Source of the DNA: JBHJHP01 sp042219855 | Lineage (GTDB): Bacteria; Bacteroidota; Bacteroidia; Bacteroidales; UBA5342 | Assembly: GCF_042219855.1 (NCBI RefSeq) | Contig: NZ_JBHJHP010000005.1 | Span: 417,472 to 481,471 of the forward strand | DNA length: 64,000 bases | Reading direction: 5' to 3' | Shown here: piece after piece, positions 18,701 through 26,042 of the stretch | Layout: the number at the start of each line of letters is the position of its first letter | How positions within the stretch are numbered: position 1 is the first letter of the stretch | Made by a program: the position numbers and the translations under genes | Notes under the pieces: generated by a model | Databases searched by the model: none | What the model saw: only the letters and a program-made list of their open reading frames with translations | What the model was told of the DNA's origin: nothing

Positions 18701-19532
18701 CAATGATGGTTTCCCTGTCAATTATGACTTCGTTACGTTCGATGGATACCACCTCTCCGGTATCTTCATCCACGAAGTCTTCAATCCAGGTTTTCAAAAC
18801 ACGTGCTGCGAGTTTTCTTCCCACAATACGTTTTAAACCTGCTTTTGAAACCTTCACCTCTTCAGCGAGGTCAAATATTTCAAGAATATCTTTATCGGTT
18901 TCATAACCAATTGCCCTCAATAACGATGTAACCGGAAGCTTTTTCTTACGGTCAATATAAGCGTACATCACGTTATTGATGTCTGTGGCAAATTCAATCC
19001 AGGAGCCTTTAAAAGGAATGATTCTGGCTGAATAAAGTTTTGTTCCGTTTGCATGTATACTCTGTCCGAAGAACACTCCCGGTGAACGGTGCAACTGAGA
19101 TACAATAACACGCTCAGCACCATTAATTACGAATGTTCCTTTTTCAGTCATGTAAGGGATAGGTCCCAGGTATACATCCTGAATTACTGTATCGAAATCC
19201 TCATGTTCAGGATCAGTACAGTACAGTTTAAGCTTTGCTTTCAGAGGTACACTAAACGTCAATCCTCTTTCAATACATTCCTGGATGGAATATCTCGGGG
19301 GATCGATATAATAGTCTATAAACTCTAATACAAAATTATTTCGGGTGTCGGTTATCGGAAAATTTTCAGCAAAAACACTGTATAAACCTTCGTTTTTTCT
19401 GTTTTCCGGTGTTGATTCTAACTGAAAAAACTCCTTAAACGACTTAATCTGGACCTCCAGAAAATCAGGATAATCCAATTGATTTTTGATTGAGGCAAAA
19501 GAAATCCTCTCTTTTTTTTGTACTGAAGACAT
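15720..19532 (-). CDS. rpoB: DNA-directed RNA polymerase subunit beta
   Basis: 1270 residues. Contains the rifampicin-pocket region (FFGTNALSQFMDQTNPLAEMT) with the wild-type-like spacing, the conserved GDKMAGRHGNKG motif, and the C-terminal clamp contact ending HELRGLGLSINLE. It forms half of the RNA polymerase catalytic centre. A terminator-like hairpin lies between rplL and rpoB, as in the E. coli operon where partial termination lowers rpoBC output relative to the ribosomal proteins. Confidence 0.99.
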   Translation of the reverse strand: MSSVQKKERISFASIKNQLDYPDFLEVQIKSFKEFFQLESTPENRKNEGLYSVFAENFPITDTRNNFVLEFIDYYIDPPRYSIQECIERGLTFSVPLKAKLKLYCTDPEHEDFDTVIQDVYLGPIPYMTEKGTFVINGAERVIVSQLHRSPGVFFGQSIHANGTKLYSARIIPFKGSWIEFATDINNVMYAYIDRKKKLPVTSLLRAIGYETDKDILEIFDLAEEVKVSKAGLKRIVGRKLAARVLKTWIEDFVDEDTGEVVSIERNEVIIDRETIIENEHIEEILNSGTQTILLHKEDLSHSDFAIIYNTLQKDPCNSEKEAVYHIYRQLRNAEPADDMAARDVLDKLFFSDKRYDLGDVGRYRINKKLGMDIDMEERVLTKQDIIAIIKHLIELINSKTDVDDIDHLSNRRVRTVGEQLYNQFGVGLSRMARTIRERMNVRDNEVFAPIDLINSKTISSVINSFFGTNALSQFMDQTNPLAEMTHKRRMSALGPGGLSRERAGFEVRDVHYTHYGRLCPIETPEGPNIGLISSLCVYAKINNLGFIETPYRKVKEGVVDLSIEGSIYLSAEEEEGRTIAQANAPLNEDGSFVNQKVKARLDGDFPLAEGSEVDMMDVAPNQIASIAASLIPFLEHDDANRALMGSNMMRQAVPLISPEAPLVGTGLEGKIVKDTRTQLVAEHNGVVERVDAEEIVIRYERTDDEAFVSFDDNLKVYRVPKFNKTNQNTCINLRPIVEKGESVVKGQILTEGYSTDNGELALGRNLRVAFMPWKGYNFEDAIVISERVVREDLFTSIHIDEYALEVRDTKRGLEELTSDIPNVSEEATKDLDENGLIRIGAHIKPGDILIGKITPKGESDPSPEEKLLRAIFGDKAGDVKDASLKASPSLSGVVIDKKLFSRAVKSRKGRAGDKQIITKIDTEFEEKAVAYKERLIEKLFVLVNGKTSQGVKDNLGTEVIPKGVKFTQKQLSELNYEDINIDKWTTDKHKNDMIRQLIMNYQLKFKELDARTKRRKNSIQVGDDLPAGIVQLAKVYIAKKRKLTVGDKMAGRHGNKGIVSRIVRFEDMPFLEDGSPVDIVLNPLGVPSRMNLGQIYETVLGWAGRVLGCTFGTPIFDGAKLEDIDNWMAKANLPAFGKSQLYDGGTGEPFDQPATVGEIYMLKLGHMVEDKMHARSIGPYSLITQQPLGGKAQFGGQRFGEMEVWALEAFGASHILQEILTVKSDDVIGRAKAYEAIVKGDSMPTPGIPESLNVLLHELRGLGLSINLE

Positions 19533-19645
19533 TTACCAATCAATTAGTTTTATGAATGACTGAATTATGCTCTCATAATCCACTATGCAAATCTGCAAAA
19601 TATCGATCTTCAAAACAGCCCGAAGATCAAGGACTTTTATATACA

Positions 19646-19680
19646 GAAAAAGGTTTAGAACCTCAGAGAGGCTCTAAACC
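19646..19680 (-). terminator. rplL-rpoB attenuator hairpin
   Basis: GGTTTAGAACCTC (19652-19664) pairs with GAGGCTCTAAACC (19668-19680), 12 of 13 bp, loop of 3, and on the minus strand it is followed by TTTTT. It sits 26 bases after the rplL stop, between the ribosomal-protein and polymerase genes, so partial readthrough is expected. A second 7-bp hairpin (GATCTTC 19605-19611, GAAGATC 19622-19628) follows in the same gap. Confidence 0.7.
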
Positions 19681-19705
19681 GTAATCCGGACAGACCGGTG
19701 ATGTT

Positions 19706-20086
19706 TTATTTAACTTCAACTTCAGCACCAGCTTCTTCAAGCTGTTTTTTAAGTGCTTCAGCTTCGTCTTTGCTAACACCTTCTTTAATGGCACCTGGTG
19801 CTTCATCTACTACAGCTTTAGCCTCTTTCAATCCAAGACCTGTTAATTCTTTAACAAGTTTAACGATTGCAAGTTTAGATGCACCTGCAGATTTTAAGAT
19901 TACATCGAATTCTGTTTTCTCTTCAACAGCAGCACCAGCTTCTCCTCCAGCAGCAGGACCGGCAACGGCAACAGCGGCAGCAGCAGGTTCAATACCATAT
20001 TCTTCTTTAAGGATGCTTGCTAATTCATTTACTTCTTTAACTGTAAGGTTTACTAACTCTTCAGCAAATTTTTTCAAATCAGCCAT
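19706..20086 (-). CDS. rplL: 50S ribosomal protein L7/L12
   Basis: 126 residues: N-terminal dimerisation helix pair (1-35), Ala/Gly/Pro-rich hinge (36-52) and the C-terminal factor-binding domain with GLGLKEAKAVVDEAPGAIKE. It forms the ribosomal stalk that recruits translational GTPases, several of which (tuf, infB) are encoded in this window. It lies 44 bases after rplJ, its stalk-base partner. Confidence 0.98.
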   Translation of the reverse strand: MADLKKFAEELVNLTVKEVNELASILKEEYGIEPAAAAVAVAGPAAGGEAGAAVEEKTEFDVILKSAGASKLAIVKLVKELTGLGLKEAKAVVDEAPGAIKEGVSKDEAEALKKQLEEAGAEVEVK

Positions 20087-20130
20087 TTTTCTATTTATTT
20101 AATTATATTTCAAAAATTTGATATAAAAAA

Positions 20131-20652
20131 CTACTCTCTTTCTTCCATTGCTTTTAACAAGCCGTGGATTTTGCCACCTGCAGCGCCCTGAAGACCTGAG
20201 ATAACATTTTTAGCTGGTGATTGCAACAATGCAATAAGATCACCAATGAGCTCATCTTTGCTCTTAATTGTTGCGAGAAAATCCAACTGATTTTCACCGA
20301 CATAGCAAGATTCTTCTACAAAAGCAGCCTTAAGTACAGGCTTGTCTGCTTTTTTTCTGAATTCCTTTATCAGTTTTGCAGGACCATTACCGGTATTGCT
20401 AAACATTACCGATGTATTTCCTTTTAAAACAGGATATAGTTCGCTATAATCTTTTTCGCTTTCTTCAAGAGCTTTTTTAAGAAGTGTATTCTTTACTACA
20501 ATCAGCTTTATGTCTTTATTGAAGCACTCTCTTCTAAGGTTGCTTGATTTTACAGAATCGAGATCCGCAATATCAGCTAAATAGAAGTGACTATACTCTT
20601 CAAGTTTTGATGACAAATCGCTTATCAATGCACTTTTATCTTCCTTTTTCAT
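20131..20652 (-). CDS. rplJ: 50S ribosomal protein L10
   Basis: 173 residues. The N-terminal RNA-binding domain is followed by a C-terminal helix that anchors L7/L12 dimers. It has the family pattern in YSHFYLADIADLDS and in the VVKNTLLKKALEE segment. Only 19 bases separate it from rplA, leaving little room for the rplJ leader through which L10 represses its operon in E. coli; any such control must act elsewhere here. Confidence 0.97.
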   Translation of the reverse strand: MKKEDKSALISDLSSKLEEYSHFYLADIADLDSVKSSNLRRECFNKDIKLIVVKNTLLKKALEESEKDYSELYPVLKGNTSVMFSNTGNGPAKLIKEFRKKADKPVLKAAFVEESCYVGENQLDFLATIKSKDELIGDLIALLQSPAKNVISGLQGAAGGKIHGLLKAMEERE

Positions 20653-20671
20653 TTTCTTGTCCTATTAAAGA

Positions 20672-21361
20672 TTAAAACTCTTTAGGGTCCACTTTGATAC
20701 CTGGACTCATGGTACTTGAAAGATAAATGCTTTTAATGTAAGTTCCTTTGGCAGCAGATGGTTTCAGCTTATTCAAGGTGTCAATAAATTCCTTGGCATT
20801 GTCCACCAGCTTATCGGGAGTAAAGTTTACTTTACCGATAGATGTGTGTACGATTCCGTATTTATCAACTTTAAAATCGATTTTACCTTGTTTAACTTCA
20901 CTCACAGCTTTACCAACTTCCATTGTAACAGTACCGCTCTTAGGGTTTGGCATTAAACCACGAGGCCCTAAGATTCGTCCTAACTGACCAACTTTCCCCA
21001 TTACAGGAGGCATGGTAATAATTACGTCGATATCTGTCCAACCACCTTTGATTTTGTCAATGTAATCGTCCAGACCCACATAATCTGCTCCAGCTGCTTT
21101 TGCTTCTTCTTCTTTTTCGGGTGTACATAAAACCAGTACCCTGGTTTCTTTACCTGTTCCGTGCGGAAGAGAAACGATACCTCTAACCATCTGGTTAGCT
21201 TTTCTAGGATCTACACCTAAACGAACATCTATATCAACCGATGCATCGAATTTGGTAAAGGTAACTTCCTTAACCAGCTCTGATGCCTCAGCTAGAGTAT
21301 AGGCTTTTCCGGCTTCAATCTTTTCTAAAGCAGCTTTTTGATTTTTTGTTAATTTACTCAT
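20672..21361 (-). CDS. rplA: 50S ribosomal protein L1
   Basis: 229 residues from ATG 21361 (MSKLTKNQK). A TTG at 21367 adds two residues and is not preferred. The family signature is MGKVGQLGRILGPRGLMPNPK, split around residues 120-140 by position. L1 forms the mobile L1 stalk near the E site. It follows rplK by 15 bases, as in most bacteria, and with L11 is a classic autoregulated pair. Confidence 0.98.
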   Translation of the reverse strand: MSKLTKNQKAALEKIEAGKAYTLAEASELVKEVTFTKFDASVDIDVRLGVDPRKANQMVRGIVSLPHGTGKETRVLVLCTPEKEEEAKAAGADYVGLDDYIDKIKGGWTDIDVIITMPPVMGKVGQLGRILGPRGLMPNPKSGTVTMEVGKAVSEVKQGKIDFKVDKYGIVHTSIGKVNFTPDKLVDNAKEFIDTLNKLKPSAAKGTYIKSIYLSSTMSPGIKVDPKEF

Positions 21362-21376
21362 CTTCAAAATTCTGTT

Positions 21377-21820
21377 TTATTGATTAACCGGAAACTCTCC
21401 GGAAACAGTGATTCCCATACTTCTTGCAGTACCTGCAATCATCTTCATGGCAGACTCAACTGTGAAACAGTTAAGATCGTTCATTTTATCTTCGGCGATG
21501 GCTTTAACCTGATCCCAGGTTACCTGAGCCACTTTTTTCCTGTTTGGTTCAGCTGAACCGCTTTTTAATTTAGCGGCTTCAAGCAACTGAACGGCTGCAG
21601 GAGGCGTCTTGATGACAAAATCGAACGATTTGTCGCTGTAAACAGTGATAACAACCGGTAAAACCTTACCAGCCTTATCCTGAGTTCTGGCATTGAATTG
21701 CTTGCAAAACTCCATGATATTAACACCCTTAGCACCTAATGCAGGTCCTACTGGTGGTGAGGGATTCGCTGCTCCTCCTCTGATCTGTAACTTTATAAGT
21801 CCAGCAATTTCTTTAGCCAT
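21377..21820 (-). CDS. rplK: 50S ribosomal protein L11
   Basis: 147 residues. N-terminal domain with the Pro-rich switch segment (PSPPVGPALGAKGVNIMEFC) and a C-terminal rRNA-binding domain ending in the family pattern around IAGTARSMGI. It binds the GTPase-associated region of 23S rRNA and supports the stalk. It lies 65 bases after nusG in the conserved secE-nusG-rplK-rplA order. Confidence 0.98.
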   Translation of the reverse strand: MAKEIAGLIKLQIRGGAANPSPPVGPALGAKGVNIMEFCKQFNARTQDKAGKVLPVVITVYSDKSFDFVIKTPPAAVQLLEAAKLKSGSAEPNRKKVAQVTWDQVKAIAEDKMNDLNCFTVESAMKMIAGTARSMGITVSGEFPVNQ

Positions 21821-21885
21821 GATAAATCGTTACTTTGAAATTGTTAATTTTACAGGAATTCTGACAAAGGCGTAACATCAATTGC

Positions 21886-22434
21886 CTATTCCTTTTCAAC
21901 ATCCATGAAGCCAAGTTCCAGCGGAGTTTTACGTCCGAAGATCTTAACCATCACTTTCAACTTTTTCTTCTCCTCATTAACTTCCTCAATGATACCGTTG
22001 AACCCGTTAAAAGGTCCGGAAGTAACTTTGATTGTTTCGCCAACGAAGAAAGGAACGGCCATTTCTTCCTCAGAATCAGCCAGCTGATCCACTTTTCCTA
22101 AAATCCTGTTAACCTCAGATAACCGCAGAGGCGTTGGCAGTTCCCCGCCATCCCCCAGGAAGCCGATTACATTAGTTAGATTTCTTAATGTATGAGGCAC
22201 CTCACCAACGAGAGCCGCTTCGATTAAGATGTAACCAGGAAAAAAGTTTCTCTCCTTACTGATTTTCTTACCGTTCCTGATTTGATAGACCTTTTCTGTT
22301 GGGATTAATACCTGAGAAACGTATTTCCCTAAATCGGTATTAGCCATCTCGTGCTCAAGAAGCTCTTTAACCTTCTTCTCTTTACCACCAATAGCCCTTA
22401 ATACATACCACTTTTTTTCTAATTTCTCAGTCAT
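21886..22434 (-). CDS. nusG: Transcription antitermination protein NusG
   Basis: 182 residues from ATG 22434; an in-frame GTG at 22440 would add two. The N-terminal NGN domain starts KKWYVLRAIGGKEKKV, and the C-terminal KOW domain has VTSGPFNGFNGIIEEV. It binds RNA polymerase as an elongation factor and can link it to ribosomes or Rho. Ten bases separate it from secE. Confidence 0.97.
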   Translation of the reverse strand: MTEKLEKKWYVLRAIGGKEKKVKELLEHEMANTDLGKYVSQVLIPTEKVYQIRNGKKISKERNFFPGYILIEAALVGEVPHTLRNLTNVIGFLGDGGELPTPLRLSEVNRILGKVDQLADSEEEMAVPFFVGETIKVTSGPFNGFNGIIEEVNEEKKKLKVMVKIFGRKTPLELGFMDVEKE

Positions 22435-22444
22435 GCCCACTTGA

Positions 22445-22636
22445 TTAATAAACTATTTTGTAGATTACGTCCATCAAATTCTTGAAGCCTAAGTCCATAA
22501 TAAATATTAACAGTGCAATTAAAACGGAAGCAGTTAAAACAACAATTGAACTGTTAACGAGTTCTGACCAGGTTGGCCAGGTCACTTTGTTTATAAGCTC
22601 GTCATACGAAGCTTTTATATTATCTACTAATTTCAT
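22445..22636 (-). CDS. secE: Preprotein translocase subunit SecE
   Basis: 63 residues from ATG 22636. A longer in-frame form to 22681 would run into tRNA-Trp, so it is rejected. Single membrane helix at about residues 30-52 after the amphipathic segment with NKVTWPTWSEL, the SecE signature. It clamps SecY in the inner-membrane translocon. Its place between tRNA-Trp and nusG is the usual one in Bacteroidota. Confidence 0.95.
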   Translation of the reverse strand: MKLVDNIKASYDELINKVTWPTWSELVNSSIVVLTASVLIALLIFIMDLGFKNLMDVIYKIVY

Positions 22637-22651
22637 AACATATGTTGATTG

Positions 22652-22724
22652 CACGGGTTGAGAGACTCGAACTCCCGACACCTGGTTTTGGAGACCAGTG
22701 CTCTACCAACTGAGCTAAACCCGT
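22652..22724 (-). tRNA. tRNA-Trp (anticodon CCA)
   Basis: 73 bases. Acceptor ACGGGTT/AACCCGT, D arm GCTC/GAGC, anticodon loop CTCCAAA in stem CTGGT/ACCAG, T loop TTCGAGT, discriminator G. CCA end not encoded. It sits between tuf and secE. Confidence 0.97.
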
Positions 22725-22727
22725 GTA

Positions 22728-22758
22728 AAAGTCCCAGTCATGAAATGGCCGGGACTTT
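22728..22758 (-). other. Hairpin between tuf and tRNA-Trp
   Basis: AAAGTCCC and GGGACTTT enclose GTCAT/ATGGC with a GAA loop and one A-C mismatch. It starts about 25 bases after the tuf stop and ends 3 bases before the tRNA. It may be an attenuator with a short T-run or a processing site that frees the tRNA from the tuf mRNA. Confidence 0.55.
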
Positions 22759-22783
22759 ATCGTATATTTTGAGAATTAAATAA

Positions 22784-23971
22784 TTACTCAAGAATTTCAG
22801 TGATCTGACCCGCACCAACTGTTCTACCACCTTCACGGATTGCAAAACGTAAACCTACGTTACAGGCAACCGGATAGATAAGATCAACAGTAATTGTGAG
22901 GTTATCACCAGGCATTACCATTTCAGTTCCTTCAGGAAGTGTTATCTCACCTGTCACATCGAGTGTACGCAGGTAGAACTGAGGACGGTATTTATTATGG
23001 AATGGAGTGTGACGTCCACCTTCTTCTTTTTTCAGGATATAAACCTCAGCTTTAACTTTAGTATGCGGTTTAATAGTACCTGGTTTTACAATAACCATAC
23101 CTCTTTTAACTTCGTTTTTGTCGATACCACGAAGCAGAAGACCTACGTTATCACCAGCCTGTCCTTCATCAAGAATCTTACGGAACATCTCAACACCAGT
23201 ACATACAGTTTTCTTACCTTCAGCACCAAGACCGATGATCTGCATTTCTTCACCAGTTTTGATGATACCAGATTCGATACGACCTGTAGCAACAGTACCA
23301 CGACCTGTAATTGAGAAGATATCCTCAACAGGCATCAGGAACGGCTTATCAATGTCACGCGGAGGAAGTGGAATCCACTCATCAACAGCGTTCATCAAAT
23401 CCATTACTTTTTCTTCCCATTCAGGCTCACCATTCAATGCACCAAGTGCGGAACCGTGAATAATAGGAGTATTGTCACCGTCGAATTCATAGAAGTCAAG
23501 TAATTCACGTACTTCCATTTCAACAAGTTCCAAAAGCTCTGCATCGTCAACCATATCCACCTTGTTAAGGAATACTACGATACGTGGAACGTTTACCTGA
23601 CGAGCAAGCAGGATGTGCTCACGGGTCTGAGGCATCGGACCATCAGTACCGGCCACAACAAGGATAGCACCGTCCATCTGCGCAGCACCGGTAACCATGT
23701 TCTTAACATAGTCAGCGTGACCAGGACAGTCAACGTGTGCATAGTGACGATTTTCAGTTTGATACTCTACGTGTGCAGTGTTAATTGTAATACCCCTTTC
23801 TTTTTCTTCAGGTGCATTATCAATAGAATCAAAAGCTTTTACTTCAGAAAGACCTTTTTTGGCAAGTACAGTTGTAATAGCTGCAGTTAAAGTAGTCTTA
23901 CCATGGTCAACGTGACCGATAGTACCAATGTTAACATGAGGTTTCGACCGATCAAAATGTTCTTTAGCCAT
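22784..23971 (-). CDS. tuf: Elongation factor Tu
   Basis: 395 residues. G domain with GHVDHGKTT (about 18-26), DCPGHADYVKN (about 80-90) and NKVDM (about 135), followed by two beta-barrel domains (GRGTVATGRIE and the C-terminal REGGRTVGAGQITEILE). It carries aminoacyl-tRNA to the ribosomal A site. The only copy in the window, between tRNA-Thr and tRNA-Trp in a tRNA-tuf-secE-nusG arrangement. Elongation factor Ts (tsf), its exchange factor, is at 55683. Confidence 0.99.
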   Translation of the reverse strand: MAKEHFDRSKPHVNIGTIGHVDHGKTTLTAAITTVLAKKGLSEVKAFDSIDNAPEEKERGITINTAHVEYQTENRHYAHVDCPGHADYVKNMVTGAAQMDGAILVVAGTDGPMPQTREHILLARQVNVPRIVVFLNKVDMVDDAELLELVEMEVRELLDFYEFDGDNTPIIHGSALGALNGEPEWEEKVMDLMNAVDEWIPLPPRDIDKPFLMPVEDIFSITGRGTVATGRIESGIIKTGEEMQIIGLGAEGKKTVCTGVEMFRKILDEGQAGDNVGLLLRGIDKNEVKRGMVIVKPGTIKPHTKVKAEVYILKKEEGGRHTPFHNKYRPQFYLRTLDVTGEITLPEGTEMVMPGDNLTITVDLIYPVACNVGLRFAIREGGRTVGAGQITEILE

Positions 23972-24026
23972 AACTCAAACGATTATATGTTTTATAAATA
24001 ATTAAATGTTAAATTCTCATGTTTAG

Positions 24027-24098
24027 AGCCAACGACGGGAATTGAACCCGTGACCTCTTCCTTACCAAGGAAGCGCTCTACCCCTGAGCTACGTCGGC
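24027..24098 (-). tRNA. tRNA-Thr (anticodon GGT)
   Basis: 72 bases. Acceptor GCCGACG/CGTTGGC with one G-T pair, anticodon loop TTGGTAA in stem CTTCC/GGAAG, T loop TTCAATT, discriminator T. CCA not encoded. Confidence 0.96.
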
Positions 24099-24180
24099 AG
24101 ACTCGGTAGATTAGGGTTACCCCTACACCTCAAGGTAATGTTTGAGGCCATCTTTACCTCATCAATAAATTAAGATAAAG

Positions 24181-24254
24181 AGCCGGATCTCAGATTCGAA
24201 CTGAGGACCCCGAGATTACAAATCACGTGCTCTGGCCAACTGAGCTAATCCGGC
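24181..24254 (-). tRNA. tRNA-Thr (anticodon TGT)
   Basis: 74 bases. Acceptor GCCGGAT/ATCCGGC, anticodon loop TTTGTAA in stem CGTGA/TCTCG, which leaves a U-U mismatch in the middle of the anticodon stem. T loop TTCGAAT, discriminator T. Reads ACA and probably other ACN codons. Confidence 0.94.
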
Positions 24255-24263
24255 AAAAAGCAG

Positions 24264-24336
24264 AGCGGGAGACGGGGCTCAAACCCGCGACCCTCAGCTT
24301 GGAAGGCTGATGCTCTATCAACTGAGCTACTCCCGC
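24264..24336 (-). tRNA. tRNA-Gly (anticodon TCC)
   Basis: 73 bases. Acceptor GCGGGAG/CTCCCGC, anticodon loop CTTCCAA in stem TCAGC/GCTGA, discriminator T. Only 9 bases from the neighbouring tRNA-Thr. A 154-base spacer to tRNA-Tyr holds only AT-rich palindromes such as TTTTGCATGCAAAA (24393-24406). Confidence 0.96.
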
Positions 24337-24492
24337 AAAATTTCTTAGCAATTAAAACTGCTCGATCAGATCGTTGTCTCAAAGAACCTTGTTTTTGCAT
24401 GCAAAAGCCGGTCGTTAATTTTAAAAATTAATCTGACTCAGAATGTTTTTTTCTTTTGCTCTGAACTTACTTCGTCAAGTAAATTCTTACTG

Positions 24493-24574
24493 TGGGAAGA
24501 GCAGGATTCGAACCTACGAAGGCTGAGCCAACAGATTTACAGTCTGCCCCGTTTGACCGCTTCGGTATCTTCCC
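24493..24574 (-). tRNA. tRNA-Tyr (anticodon GTA)
   Basis: 82 bases, class II with a long variable arm. Acceptor GGGAAGA/TCTTCCC, anticodon loop CTGTAAA in stem GCAGA/TCTGT, discriminator A. First gene of the tRNA-tuf-secE transcription unit. Confidence 0.96.
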
Positions 24575-24648
24575 GTTTTTAAAAAATTGTTCAAATTAAC
24601 ACCTCTGATTAATCTGCTTCAATCTTGTTCCACCAAAAAAAAGAACTT

Positions 24649-24684
24649 TAAAAAACCGTCCCGTCAGTACCCTGACGAAACGGT
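24649..24684 (-). terminator. Terminator hairpin overlapping the tRNA-Tyr promoter region
   Basis: Minus strand: 13-bp stem with two G-U pairs, 5' arm ACCGTTTCGTCAG, loop GGTA, 3' arm CTGACGGGACGGT, then TTTTTT. It lies about 112 bases after the hpf stop, so it may end the rpsU-xerC-hpf transcript, but it starts almost at the predicted start site of the tRNA operon and may attenuate that too. Confidence 0.75.
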
Positions 24685-24687
24685 GTG

Positions 24688-24717
24688 CAAATGTAGATAA
24701 TAATTTTTTTCTACAAA
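24688..24717 (-). promoter_or_regulatory. Promoter of the tRNA-Tyr/tuf/secE operon
   Basis: Minus strand: TTTG (24714-24717), 18-base spacer, TACATTTG (24688-24695). The predicted start site near 24681 falls at the 5' edge of the hairpin at 24655-24684. Confidence 0.6.
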
Positions 24718-24796
24718 AATTTTTCCTCTTTTTTTTCTGTCTGCTTTTCACTTTCTAAGGCCTAATACGCAGCCTCCTGTATTAACGCTTTAAAAA

Positions 24797-25093
24797 CTAA
24801 CGTTTTAATTTTTCCTTGTGTTTTGTTAATTGTTTTTTTACCGCATCAATTGTCAAATCCAGTGCCTCCTCAAATGAATCCGCTGTTTTATCTGCAAACA
24901 ACTCATTATTAGGCACATTAACCTTTAACTCAACCTTTTTATTGATCGAACTCTCCGGTTTAACAACACGCAGGATCACATCCACGGTTATTATCCCTTC
25001 AAAATACTTATCTAATTTTCCTACTTTCTTCTGAATAAACTGTTCAAGCTGTTCAGAATGATCGAAACGAACTGAATTAATACGGATATCCAT
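24797..25093 (-). CDS. hpf: Ribosome hibernation-promoting factor, short HPF/YfiA type
   Basis: 98 residues with the HPF fold pattern: MDIRINSVRFDHSEQLEQFI at the start, KLDKYFEGI, then a basic C-terminal helix (KKQLTKHKEKLKR). It has no C-terminal dimerisation domain, so it is the short form. These proteins bind the 30S decoding region in stationary phase and protect or inactivate ribosomes. It follows xerC by 17 bases in a rpsU-xerC-hpf unit. Confidence 0.92.
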   Translation of the reverse strand: MDIRINSVRFDHSEQLEQFIQKKVGKLDKYFEGIITVDVILRVVKPESSINKKVELKVNVPNNELFADKTADSFEEALDLTIDAVKKQLTKHKEKLKR

Positions 25094-25110
25094 AATTTTA
25101 CCTCCATGAT

Positions 25111-25986
25111 TTAAGCTCTGGGATGAGCTTTGTTGTAAATTTTCTTTAATTCTTCGAAAGTATTATGCGTATATACTTCCGTTGCAGACAGATTGGCGTG
25201 ACCCAAAAGTGCTTTTACTGCGTTAATATCAGCACCTTTATTTAATAATATCGTTGCAAATGTATGCCGTAATACATGTGGACTTTTCTTTGACTGAGTA
25301 GTAATCATAGCCAGGTGTTTTTTCACTATTCTGTAAATCAACTTTTCGTATACCCCTTCTCCTTTATCTGTAACAAAGAATGAACCGGCAAGGTTGAACC
25401 CGTTCTTACTTTTTTCATCAATATATGTTAAAAGCGTCAGTCGAAGCTGATGGTTGACCGGAATAATCCGTTGCTTGTTCCTCTTACCAGTAACTTTTAT
25501 TATACCGGAAGGAAGATCCACCATTCGGTGCGTTAAAGATACCAGCTCGCTTAAACGAATTCCTGTTCCGTAAAACATCTCTATAACTGCCTTATCCCGA
25601 CATCCGGAGAAATCACTTCCAAAATCAGTATAATCCAGCAACACCTCCATCTCCTTTTCTTTGATAAAAGATGGCAAACGTTTTGGAATTTTGGGCCCTT
25701 CCACAAGCCTTACCGGATCAGATTTAATTATATCCTGCCGGAGCAAATACTTAAAAAAAGATTTTAAGGAGGAAAGTTTTCGGTTAACAGACTTCGGAGA
25801 TATACCGTCGTCATAAAGCTGGGCAATCCACAAACGAATATCGGAACTGTCCACATTTTCAGGTTTGGGTTCATCACCACCAATAAACCCGAAAAACTGT
25901 TCGATATCCTTTTTATAAGCAAAAACAGTATGAGTAGAATAATTCTTCTCATACTGTATATATTTTAGAAATTGATCTATCAACAT
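25111..25986 (-). CDS. xerC: Tyrosine recombinase XerC/XerD type
   Basis: 291 residues. N-terminal SAM-like core-binding domain (1-90), then the catalytic domain with the complete residue set: Arg near 143 in GTGIRLSEL, H237-x-x-R240 in HVLRH, H263 in LLGHANL and nucleophile Tyr272 in EVYTH. In bacteria such proteins resolve chromosome dimers at dif. The length and the housekeeping context between rpsU and hpf favour a Xer protein over a mobile-element integrase. Whether it is XerC or XerD is not decidable here, and no dif-like site was recognised. Confidence 0.88.
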   Translation of the reverse strand: MLIDQFLKYIQYEKNYSTHTVFAYKKDIEQFFGFIGGDEPKPENVDSSDIRLWIAQLYDDGISPKSVNRKLSSLKSFFKYLLRQDIIKSDPVRLVEGPKIPKRLPSFIKEKEMEVLLDYTDFGSDFSGCRDKAVIEMFYGTGIRLSELVSLTHRMVDLPSGIIKVTGKRNKQRIIPVNHQLRLTLLTYIDEKSKNGFNLAGSFFVTDKGEGVYEKLIYRIVKKHLAMITTQSKKSPHVLRHTFATILLNKGADINAVKALLGHANLSATEVYTHNTFEELKKIYNKAHPRA

Positions 25987-26042
25987 ATATGGGCAAATCT
26001 CCTTAACGAATATACGAAAATATTAGGGATGCCCAAAATAGT

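Noticed and set aside
22637..22681. Longer SecE N-terminus starting at 22681
   Set aside because: It would overlap tRNA-Trp by about 30 bases; the ATG at 22636 gives the normal SecE length.
25111..25986. Tyrosine recombinase as sign of a mobile element
   Set aside because: It has Xer length and sits in a rpsU-xerC-hpf housekeeping unit; no att repeats, other mobility genes or composition change.
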